Shown piece after piece: positions 1-7,935 of a stretch of 64,000 nt of DNA (the stretch's first letter is position 1; each line of letters begins with the position of its first letter). Under the pieces are notes generated by a model. It was given only the letters and a program-made list of their open reading frames with translations, searched no databases and was not told the origin of the DNA. The DNA is taken from contig NZ_JBISCC010000120.1 in assembly GCF_044385915.1 (NCBI RefSeq), positions 221,485 to 285,484 of the forward strand, written 5' to 3'. This DNA is from Thalassobellus citreus. GTDB taxonomy: Bacteria > Bacteroidota > Bacteroidia > Flavobacteriales > Flavobacteriaceae. A program made the translations under genes and the position numbers.

Positions 1-821
1 TTATTACCGCCCAACTCTAATAAACTTTTACCCAAACGACCTGCCACTTCTTTGGCAACAATTTTACCCATTCTGGTTGAACCCGTTGCAGAAACAAGAG
101 GTATCCGAGTATCTTTTGTCATAAACTCACCAACAACGTAATCGCCATTTATTAAACACGAAATGCCTTCTGGTAAATTATTTTTAGCAAAAACCTCAGC
201 GGCTATATTTTGACAAGCAATGCCACAAAGTGGAGCTTTTTCACTAGGTTTCCAAACACAAACATCGCCACAAACCCAAGATAAAGCAGTATTCCACGCC
301 CAAACAGCCACAGGAAAATTAAACGCCGAAATAATACCAACAACTCCCAACGGATGGTATTGCTCATACATACGGTGTCCAGGACGTTCGCTATGCATGG
401 TTAAACCATGAAGCTGACGCGATAAACCCACAGCAAAATCGCAGATATCTATCATTTCTTGAACTTCACCCAAACCTTCTTGGTAGCTTTTACCCATTTC
501 GTAAGACACTAATTTACCTAAAGCTTCTTTTTTCTCTCGAAGCTTATCTCCAAACTGACGTACAATCTCTCCACGTTGTGGAGCTGGCATCGTTCTCCAT
601 GATTTAAAAGCTGTTGTTGCCGCATCCATCACCTTTTCATAATCAGCTTTTGTAGTGCTTTTTACTTTTGCAATTAATTGTCCATCAACAGGCGAATAAC
701 TTTCAATAATATCACCATTAGAAAAGTTATTTAAACCTGTTGAAGTTCCTTCATTTACAGCTTTAATACCTAAAGTTTTAAGCGCTTCGTTTATTCGAAA
801 ATCAGTTGCTAGAGTTTGCAT
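1..821 (-). CDS. ALDH7-type aldehyde dehydrogenase, N-terminal part (partial)
   Basis: About 273 N-terminal residues of an NAD(P)+-dependent aldehyde dehydrogenase; the gene runs off the left edge. The stretch around YEQYHPLGVVGIISAFNFP, the CVWKPSEKAPL segment and the ELGG motif at the edge (general-base Glu) fit the antiquitin/ALDH7 branch. That family oxidises alpha-aminoadipic semialdehyde (piperidine-6-carboxylate) in lysine catabolism. The catalytic cysteine lies outside the window, so activity cannot be judged. The start is the ATG complement at 819-821. A weak -7-like box (CGAATATA on the + strand, 858-865) lies upstream. It is divergent from the A2M gene with about 280 bp between. 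The ALDH family is certain; the lysine-pathway substrate is inferred from the subfamily look. Confidence 0.87.
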   Translation of the reverse strand, partial: MQTLATDFRINEALKTLGIKAVNEGTSTGLNNFSNGDIIESYSPVDGQLIAKVKSTTKADYEKVMDAATTAFKSWRTMPAPQRGEIVRQFGDKLREKKEALGKLVSYEMGKSYQEGLGEVQEMIDICDFAVGLSRQLHGLTMHSERPGHRMYEQYHPLGVVGIISAFNFPVAVWAWNTALSWVCGDVCVWKPSEKAPLCGIACQNIAAEVFAKNNLPEGISCLINGDYVVGEFMTKDTRIPLVSATGSTRMGKIVAKEVAGRLGKSLLELGGN

Positions 822-958
822 GTTTTATTGATTTATTATTCCTAATGAAATTGTTTACGAATATAGCAATAAAAAGTCGCTTTTACTGAAATTTATATTC
901 AGATTATAAATAGCATTCTTCCCTAAAAAGCAACCTATTTATTATTCATAATTTAATA

Positions 959-987
959 TTGATAATCACTAAAAACTTGTAACTTTA
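959..987 (+). promoter_or_regulatory. Putative Bacteroidota promoter for the A2M gene
   Basis: TTG at 959-961 and TAACTTTA at 980-987 are separated by 18 bases, close to the TTTG/TAnnTTTG consensus of this phylum (one mismatch in the -7 box). The spacing to the ATG at 1104 implies a leader of about 110 nt. Confidence 0.35.
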
Positions 988-1103
988 AGAACAAATTAAC
1001 ATAAACCTATAATCTAAGCTTTAATTCTTGAACGTAACTATTTACAAGAAATACCATGCGTTTTCTTTCAACCTGTTCATTTTCATATAAATCCTTCTAA
1101 ATT

Positions 1104-4100
1104 ATGTCATTAAAAAAATTCCTGACTGTTGCAATTTTAATAGCGATTACTTATTCATGTAAAAAGAAAATAAACGAAACCGATAATCTTTTCAAGTTTA
1201 AAGATTATATAAGTTACACAACTTCTGGATTAACATCTGTTGCTAGTCCTATTGAAATTAGCTTATCAAATGATGTTGAAGGTTGGGAAATGAATGAAGA
1301 AATAACAGATAATATTGTTTCTATTTCACCTCATATACAAGGAAAATTAACAGCGATAAACAAACACGCATTACTTTTTACACCAGATGAGTTTTTAGAA
1401 CCTGCTACCGAATATACAGTCTCTGTAAAACTAAACAGCATTTACAAAAACATACCCGATAGTTTTAAAAACTACACCTTTCAGTTTAAAACTAAGACCC
1501 CAAGCTTTAATGTTATTACAAACAATTTACAATCTTACAGTAAAAATTGGCAATATTTAGAAGGTGTTATAAAATCGGCAGATATTATTTCTATCAACCA
1601 AGCGAAACAATTGGTAAAAGCGTCTCAAAACAATAAAAAATTAGCTTTGATTTTTAATGAGGCTCATGAACAAGGGCAAACTTTTGAATTTAAAATTGAC
1701 AGTATTAATAGAGTTATTGAAGACAGTAAAATTCTTGTTTCATGGAACGGAAAACCAATAAACGCTTCTAATAAAGGAGAAAACACGGTACTTATTCCTG
1801 GAATCAATAATTTTTCTATTGTAGACGTAGATGTGATTCAATCGCCAGAACAACATCTTTCAATCAACTTTTCCGACCCTTTAAAAAAACAACAAAATTT
1901 TGATGGTTTAATAACCATTCAGAAAGTAAAAAACCCAAAATATATAGTAGATGGCAACGTACTAAAAGTATATCCAGACGGTAAATTAGTTGGAAATATT
2001 CAAGTTGATGTGTTTCAAGGCATCAAAAACACCGATAATTATAAACTTAAAAAACCATTTTCTGAAACCATTGCTTTTGAAGAGTTAAAGCCTCAAGTAA
2101 AACTAATAAGTAACGGTACTATTCTACCAAATTCAGAAGCATTAAAATTCAATTTTGAAGCTGTAAACTTAAGCGCTGTTGATGTTAGAATTATTAAAAT
2201 TTTTGAAGATAATGTGCTTCAATTTCTACAAGACAATAATTTAAATAGTCGTAATTCTTACGATATAAAAAAGGTTGGTAGACGCATTGCAAAACAAACC
2301 ATACAATTACAAACCGAAGCAGAAAACACAGGAAAATGGAAAGCTTACAGCATCGATTTATCTAAGTTTTTTAAAGCAGATCCAGGAGCTATTTATCGCG
2401 TTGAGCTAAGTTATAACAAAAGCTATTCGCTATACAATTGTGAAGCTAATTCAAATTCTGAAAATGATGACTATGACGATTATTACGAAGAAGACTATTA
2501 TGAAGATGAATACACCGAAACATCATCAGAAGATGAAGATTTACGCGAAGAACAATATTGGGACAATTTAATATATCGTTATAAAGACTACAGCTATAAT
2601 TGGCGTGAAGAAAACAACCCTTGCCATGATGCTTATTATAACGAAAACAAAATAGTCTCTCAAAATCTATTAGCTTCCAACTTGGGAGTGATTGCAAAAC
2701 GTGGCACAAACAATTCCTATTATTTTGCAGTTACCAATATTTTAAACACCAATCCAGAAGCAAATGCAAAGGTTACGCTTTATAATTTTCAGCAACAAGC
2801 TCTTGAAAATGCGGTTACAGATGCCGAAGGTTTAGTCACTATTGATGCTGAAAAACACGCAGCCTTTGCCATTGTTACAAAAGGAAAAAATACAACCTAT
2901 GTGAAACTAACCGACGGCAACTCATTATCCTTAAGTAAATTTGATGTTTCAGGAAACAAATTACAACGCGGACTTAAAGGTTATATTTATGGTGAACGTG
3001 GTGTTTGGAGACCTGGAGATACCTTGCATTTAACTTTCATACTTAACGATATTTCAAATCCCTTACCAAAAGGACATCCTGTTAAAATGGAAATTACAGA
3101 TCCTAACGGAAAATTGATATTTAAAGATGTAACAACCGATAACCTAAACAACTTTTATAAATTAACGGTTCCAACATCTACCGAAGATAAAACAGGAAAC
3201 TATAATGCCAAAGTATCGGTTGGTGGTGCTATATTTTATAAAGGTTTAAAAATTGAAACGGTAAAACCGAATCGTTTAAAAATTAAGATAGATTTTGAAA
3301 ACGACATTCTTACAGGTAACGAACCTTTAAAAGGAACTCTAGATGTAAAATGGCTTCATGGTGCTCCAGGAAAAAACTTAAAAGCAGAAGTTAAAGCAAA
3401 ATTCAGTACTTCGTATACCAGTTTTAAAAACTATAAAAAGTACACATTTAACGACCCAACTCGTAAATTTAATACCGAAGAAATTAATGTATTTGAAGGC
3501 AACGTAAACGACGCTGGACTAGCACATATAACTAAAAAACTAGAAGTTGATAAAAATGCACCTGGCATGTTAAATGTGCAATTTTTAGTGCGTGCTTTCG
3601 AAAACGGAGGCGATTTCTCTATGGATGCCTTTACCAAACAATATGCTCCTTACAAATCTTTTGTAGGATTACGTTCTCCTAAAGGAAATGCCTATGGCTC
3701 TTATTTTACAGACGAAAATCAAACATTTGATGTCGTAGTAGTTGATGCTAAAGGGAAACCAATAAAGCGAAATAATCTTGAAGTAAAAGTTTATAAAGTG
3801 GAGTGGCGCTGGTGGTGGAATTCCTCTTACGACGATTTATCAAGCTATGTATCTAGCAGTTATCACAGGCCTTATTTAACATCAAAAATAAATACTGATG
3901 CTAACGGAAAAGGCACTTTCAAAATTAAAATCCCAGATAATAATCGTGGGCGTTACCTCATTAGAGTTATAGACCCTGTGAGTGGTCATGCCACAGGAAG
4001 AACCGCTTATTTTTATAAAAATTGGTGGCAAAAAGCACCATCTAGCGATAAAGAAGCTGCTAAAATGTTAGTGTTTTCTGCCGATAAAGACAAATACAAT

Positions 4101-6665
4101 GTTGGTGAAACTGCTAAAATAACCTTTGCTTCAGGTAGTCAAGGTCGTGCCTTAATAAGTATAGAAAATGGTACCGAAGTGTTAGATTATAAATGGGTAA
4201 AAACAAAACAAGGCGAAACAGTTGTCGATATGCCAATAACTTCAGACATGGCACCTAATGTATTTGTAAATATTTCTTTATTACAACCACATGCTATTTC
4301 AGAAAATGATTTACCTATTCGTTTATACGGCATTATTCCTATGATGGTAGAAGATCCAAATACCAAATTACAACCCGAATTAAAAATGCCAAATACATTA
4401 CGCCCAGAACAAACCTTTGAGGTGCAAGTTTCAGAAAAAAATAAAAAAGCCATGACCTATACCATTGCAATGGTTGAAGAAGGCTTACTCGATTTAACCC
4501 GTTTTAAAACACCTAATGCATGGAACGAATTTTATAAACGAGAAGCACTTGGCGTAAAGACTTGGGATATTTTTGATGATGTTATTGGTGCTTATTCAGG
4601 AAGTATCGACCAAGTATTTGCCATTGGAGGTGATGGTAGTGCTGCTGGCGGAAAAAACAAAAAAGCCAATCGATTTAAACCTGTAGTTACTTATTTAGGT
4701 CCGTTTAAATTAGAGGCTGGAAAAACAAAAAAACACACAATAAAACTACCTAATTATATTGGTGCAGTTCGTACTATGGTTATTGCAGGAGACAATAAAG
4801 ATGGTGCTTATGGTAGTACCGATAAATCTGTTGAAGTTAAAAAACCGCTTATGGTTTTAGCATCGCTTCCGCGGAAATTAAGCCCAGGTGAAAAAGTAAC
4901 TTTACCGGTTACCGTATTTGCTATGGAACCAAAAGTGAAGAACGTAAAAATTAGCTTAAAATTAATTAATGGTATTACTGTTGTTGGCGAAAAAACAAAA
5001 ACACTTGCTTTTGCAAATCCTGATGAGCAAATGACTTATTTTCAATTGGATGTTAGCAAAGCAAAAGGTATAAACAGGGTTGAAGTGATTGCATCTGGAA
5101 ATGGTGAGAAATCAACTTACAAAGTTGAGTTAGATGTTATAAACCCAAACCCAATAACTTCAAAAGCTATTGATGAAACTTTAGAAGCAAACGCTACTAA
5201 AACACTGGATTTTTCAACCTTTGGTGTTGTAGGTACAAATGCTGCTACTTTAGAATTTTCAACATTACCACCTATGGATTTTTCTCGTAGGTTACAATAC
5301 TTAATTCAGTATCCTCATGGCTGTGTAGAGCAAACCACTTCGAGTGTATTTCCGCAATTATTCTTAGGTGATATTTTCGATTTAACCTTCGACAAAAAAC
5401 AACAAATTCAAACCAATATTGAAAACGGTATAAAACGCTTAAGTCATTTTCAAAGACCAAACGGCGGCATGAGTTATTGGATGGGTGAAAATTCAGCAAA
5501 CGATTGGGGAACTAGTTACGCAGGACATTTTTTAATTGAAGCCGAAAAGAAAGGTTTTGTTTTACCACTTACTTTTAAAAGTAATTGGATTAAATACCAA
5601 AAACAAGCTGCTAGAGATTGGAGACCAAGCTACAGACGTTATAATTCCGATCTTGCTCAAGCGTACAGATTATACACGTTGGCATTGGCAGGAAGTGCCG
5701 ATTTAGCAAGCATGAACCGTTTACGAGAATTTTCAGAAATTTCTAATGAGGCCAAGTGGCGATTGGCAGCAGCCTATGCTTTAGTAGGACAAAAAGAAGC
5801 GAGTGATAACATTTCACAATCGGCAAATATTAATTTTAAACCTATTCGTTATAATTATTACACCTATGGTTCTGTAAATAGAAACCGTGCTATGGCTTTA
5901 GAAACCATGGTACTTACCAAAAACTCAAAAATGCGCGAACTTGCCGAATATATTGCAAAAGACCTATCGAGCAGCCGTTGGATGAGCACACAAACCACTG
6001 CTTATAGTTTACTTGCTATGGCAAAAATGGTGAATGCCAATAGCGGAAAAGCTTTGAGTTTAAATTATAGTATTAACGGAAAAACAGAAACTATTAATTC
6101 TAAAAATGCCATTGCAGAACGTACTTTACAAGTTGTTGATGGCAGTAATACCTTATCGTTTACAAACAATAAAGGCAATTTGGTTTATGTGCGTATTTTA
6201 AACTCAGGGAAATTACCACTAGGAGAAGAACTAACAGAACAACGTGGATTAAGTGTGGCCATTGCTTATAAAGATTTAAAAGGCAATAACATTGATGTTT
6301 CAAAATTACAACAAGGACAAGATTTTGTTGCTACCGTAAGAGTAAGCAACTTAAAAGATGAACCTGTAAACGATGTGGCATTAACTCAAATTTTCCCATC
6401 GGGGTGGGAAATTGTGAACACACGATTTACAGATTTTGGAAGCTCTACAACAAGTCAGGCGCGCTTTACAGATATTAGAGACGACCGCGTGAATTTCTAT
6501 TTCGATTTACCAAGAAAAGGAAACCGTAGCACCAAAACGTTTAATGTCATGCTAAATGCATCCTATTTAGGAACCTATTATTTATACGGTGTTCAAGCTG
6601 AAGCTATGTATGATAATGATTATCTAGTTAGAACTAAAGGGAAATGGATTACTGTTGGAAAATAA
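1104..6665 (+). CDS. Alpha-2-macroglobulin family lipoprotein
   Basis: 1853-residue periplasmic or outer-membrane-anchored protease trap. A lipoprotein signal ends in the lipobox ITYSC, so Cys19 is the predicted lipid anchor. The middle has MG-type beta domains including the GYIYGERGVWRPGDTLHL signature of bacterial A2Ms (roughly residues 625-645). The intact thioester motif GCVEQ has Cys1407 and Gln1410, followed by the helical thioester domain and a C-terminal receptor-like beta domain. An acidic, tyrosine-rich insert (about 452-485) is unusual. Bacterial A2Ms of this class are commonly encoded beside pbpC and are thought to trap proteases when the envelope is breached. Here pbpC follows but is separated by two small genes and three repeat elements. 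The start is supported by the signal peptide directly after the ATG. Confidence 0.93.
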   Translation: MSLKKFLTVAILIAITYSCKKKINETDNLFKFKDYISYTTSGLTSVASPIEISLSNDVEGWEMNEEITDNIVSISPHIQGKLTAINKHALLFTPDEFLEPATEYTVSVKLNSIYKNIPDSFKNYTFQFKTKTPSFNVITNNLQSYSKNWQYLEGVIKSADIISINQAKQLVKASQNNKKLALIFNEAHEQGQTFEFKIDSINRVIEDSKILVSWNGKPINASNKGENTVLIPGINNFSIVDVDVIQSPEQHLSINFSDPLKKQQNFDGLITIQKVKNPKYIVDGNVLKVYPDGKLVGNIQVDVFQGIKNTDNYKLKKPFSETIAFEELKPQVKLISNGTILPNSEALKFNFEAVNLSAVDVRIIKIFEDNVLQFLQDNNLNSRNSYDIKKVGRRIAKQTIQLQTEAENTGKWKAYSIDLSKFFKADPGAIYRVELSYNKSYSLYNCEANSNSENDDYDDYYEEDYYEDEYTETSSEDEDLREEQYWDNLIYRYKDYSYNWREENNPCHDAYYNENKIVSQNLLASNLGVIAKRGTNNSYYFAVTNILNTNPEANAKVTLYNFQQQALENAVTDAEGLVTIDAEKHAAFAIVTKGKNTTYVKLTDGNSLSLSKFDVSGNKLQRGLKGYIYGERGVWRPGDTLHLTFILNDISNPLPKGHPVKMEITDPNGKLIFKDVTTDNLNNFYKLTVPTSTEDKTGNYNAKVSVGGAIFYKGLKIETVKPNRLKIKIDFENDILTGNEPLKGTLDVKWLHGAPGKNLKAEVKAKFSTSYTSFKNYKKYTFNDPTRKFNTEEINVFEGNVNDAGLAHITKKLEVDKNAPGMLNVQFLVRAFENGGDFSMDAFTKQYAPYKSFVGLRSPKGNAYGSYFTDENQTFDVVVVDAKGKPIKRNNLEVKVYKVEWRWWWNSSYDDLSSYVSSSYHRPYLTSKINTDANGKGTFKIKIPDNNRGRYLIRVIDPVSGHATGRTAYFYKNWWQKAPSSDKEAAKMLVFSADKDKYNVGETAKITFASGSQGRALISIENGTEVLDYKWVKTKQGETVVDMPITSDMAPNVFVNISLLQPHAISENDLPIRLYGIIPMMVEDPNTKLQPELKMPNTLRPEQTFEVQVSEKNKKAMTYTIAMVEEGLLDLTRFKTPNAWNEFYKREALGVKTWDIFDDVIGAYSGSIDQVFAIGGDGSAAGGKNKKANRFKPVVTYLGPFKLEAGKTKKHTIKLPNYIGAVRTMVIAGDNKDGAYGSTDKSVEVKKPLMVLASLPRKLSPGEKVTLPVTVFAMEPKVKNVKISLKLINGITVVGEKTKTLAFANPDEQMTYFQLDVSKAKGINRVEVIASGNGEKSTYKVELDVINPNPITSKAIDETLEANATKTLDFSTFGVVGTNAATLEFSTLPPMDFSRRLQYLIQYPHGCVEQTTSSVFPQLFLGDIFDLTFDKKQQIQTNIENGIKRLSHFQRPNGGMSYWMGENSANDWGTSYAGHFLIEAEKKGFVLPLTFKSNWIKYQKQAARDWRPSYRRYNSDLAQAYRLYTLALAGSADLASMNRLREFSEISNEAKWRLAAAYALVGQKEASDNISQSANINFKPIRYNYYTYGSVNRNRAMALETMVLTKNSKMRELAEYIAKDLSSSRWMSTQTTAYSLLAMAKMVNANSGKALSLNYSINGKTETINSKNAIAERTLQVVDGSNTLSFTNNKGNLVYVRILNSGKLPLGEELTEQRGLSVAIAYKDLKGNNIDVSKLQQGQDFVATVRVSNLKDEPVNDVALTQIFPSGWEIVNTRFTDFGSSTTSQARFTDIRDDRVNFYFDLPRKGNRSTKTFNVMLNASYLGTYYLYGVQAEAMYDNDYLVRTKGKWITVGK

Positions 6666-6674
6666 GAACTATTT

Positions 6675-6845
6675 CACCACCTCGTCTTCAATTTCGAGGT
6701 GTCGAAATTGAATCCACTCCTCCTTAAAACAAGGGGGAGAGTTAAAAAAAGCAGAAAATATTATGATAAAACATAATTTAAAATTGAAACAAAAAACAAC
6801 TCCTTCCCATTCAAGAGAAGGTGGATTTAAAGACGGAAGAGTTAG
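6675..6845 (+). repeat. Inverted-repeat intergenic element, copy A
   Basis: First of three related ~175-185 bp elements. It begins ACCACCTCGTCTTC and ends with GACGGAAGAG, so GTCTT and AATCCAC blocks occur in opposite orientation at its two ends. Internally it carries a CTCC...AAGGGGGAG arm pair and a CTTCCC/GAGAAGG arm pair, both able to fold. It fills the space between the A2M and ABM genes. Confidence 0.8.
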
Positions 6846-6885
6846 AACTTCATTGAATACAGAAAAGGAATAAATATAATAAAAC

Positions 6886-7197
6886 ATGAATAACAATTTC
6901 AAACCCTATTACGCAGTTATTTTCACTTCAACGCAAAAAGAAAATATTAAAGGTTATTCTGAAATGGCAAATAAAATGGAAGCACTTGCTAAGCAACAAT
7001 CGGGCTATTTAGGAATAGATAGTGCTAGAAATGAAGTAGGAATTACTGTTAGCTATTGGGAAAGTCTTGATGCTATTAAAAACTGGAAACAACAAACCGA
7101 TCATTTACAAGCTCAACACAAAGGACGACAAGATTGGTACAGTTGGTATAACGTGAGAATTTGTAAAGTAGAACGCGAATATGAGTTTAGGAAATAA
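6886..7197 (+). CDS. Antibiotic biosynthesis monooxygenase (ABM) domain protein
   Basis: 103-residue single-domain protein of the dimeric alpha/beta-barrel fold. The pattern YYAVIFTSTQ...GYSEMANKMEALAKQQSGYLGIDSAR...ISYWESLDAIKNWK is typical of small ABM/YqjZ-like proteins. Members range from heme-degrading or quinol monooxygenases to proteins of unknown role, so no substrate is assigned. It sits between repeat copies A and B, as if carried or bracketed by them. The ATG follows a purine-rich stretch at about 6862-6870. Confidence 0.82.
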   Translation: MNNNFKPYYAVIFTSTQKENIKGYSEMANKMEALAKQQSGYLGIDSARNEVGITVSYWESLDAIKNWKQQTDHLQAQHKGRQDWYSWYNVRICKVEREYEFRK

Positions 7198-7199
7198 AG

Positions 7200-7380
7200 C
7201 CTCCTCGTCTTCTATTTCGAGGTATAGAAATTAAATCCACTCCTCCTTAAAACAAGGAAGAGAATTAAAAAGTAAAAAATATTATAATAAACGTAATTTT
7301 AAATTGAAACGATAAACAACTCCTTCCCTTGAAAGGGAAGGTGGATTTAAATCTGATAAGATTTAAAGACGGAAGGGTAA
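7200..7380 (+). repeat. Inverted-repeat intergenic element, copy B
   Basis: Second copy, from CCTCCTCGTCTTC to GACGGAAGGGTAA. The left arm CTCCTCCTTAAAACAAGGA and the right arm CTTCCCTTGAAAGGGAAGG both fold. It overlaps the apparent N-terminus of the DUF559 gene, so the first codons of that frame are repeat sequence. Confidence 0.82.
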
Positions 7381-7745
7381 AAAACATAAAACAAATTCAC
7401 AACCATAAATACTTAGAAGAACGGAGAAAAGAGTTGCGAAAAAACTTAACTCCAGCAGAAGCTACATTATGGAAATCTCTTCAAAGAAAACAGCTTAAAA
7501 ACAGAAAATTTAGAAGACAACATAGTATTAAAAACTTTATAGTAGATTTCTATTGTGCTTCAGAAAAACTCATAATAGAATTAGACGGAGCTATTCATTT
7601 AGATTTTGCCCAACAAAATTATGATTATGAAAGAACTCAAATTTTAGAAGCATTAGGTTTTAAAGTCATTCGATTTGAAAACAAATTAGTTTTTGAAAAT
7701 TTACCTGAAGTTTTGAATGAGATAGAAAGTCATTTTAAAGATTGA
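7329..7745 (+). CDS. DUF559 endonuclease-like protein, start unclear
   Basis: A frame of up to 138 residues with the DUF559 (Vsr-like, PD-(D/E)XK-related) fold: LTPAEATLWKSLQRKQL, FRRQHSIKNFIVDFYC and LIIELDGAIH, the last two carrying the presumed acidic catalytic positions. No ATG occurs in the whole frame. The coordinates use a TTG inside repeat B; GTG at 7341 is an alternative. The conserved part begins near ATA at 7386, one base from ATG, so the start codon may have been lost and the gene may be decaying. It lies exactly between repeat copies B and C. In this phylum similar genes often sit next to such repeats (recollection, not checked). Function is unknown; DNA cleavage or repeat mobilisation is speculation. 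Confidence 0.75.
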   Translation: MKGKVDLNLIRFKDGRVKNIKQIHNHKYLEERRKELRKNLTPAEATLWKSLQRKQLKNRKFRRQHSIKNFIVDFYCASEKLIIELDGAIHLDFAQQNYDYERTQILEALGFKVIRFENKLVFENLPEVLNEIESHFKD

Positions 7746-7930
7746 ACCACCTCGTCTTCTATTTCGAAGTGTCTAAATAGAATCCACTCCTCCTTAAAAC
7801 AAGGAGGAGAATTAAAAAGTAGAAACATTATAACAAAACGCAATTTTTAATTGAAACAAAAAATAATTTCTTCCCTTTTTTAAGGGAAGGTGGATTTGAT
7901 TTCAGAAAATAAATCAAAGACGGAAGGGTA
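7746..7930 (+). repeat. Inverted-repeat intergenic element, copy C
   Basis: Third copy, from ACCACCTCGTCTTC to GACGGAAGGGTA, six bases before the pbpC start codon. It contains the perfect hairpin CTCCTCCTT-AAAAC-AAGGAGGAG and a second, CTTCCCTT/AAGGGAAGG. It must form the leader or promoter-proximal region of pbpC. Confidence 0.82.
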
Positions 7931-7935
7931 AAAAA

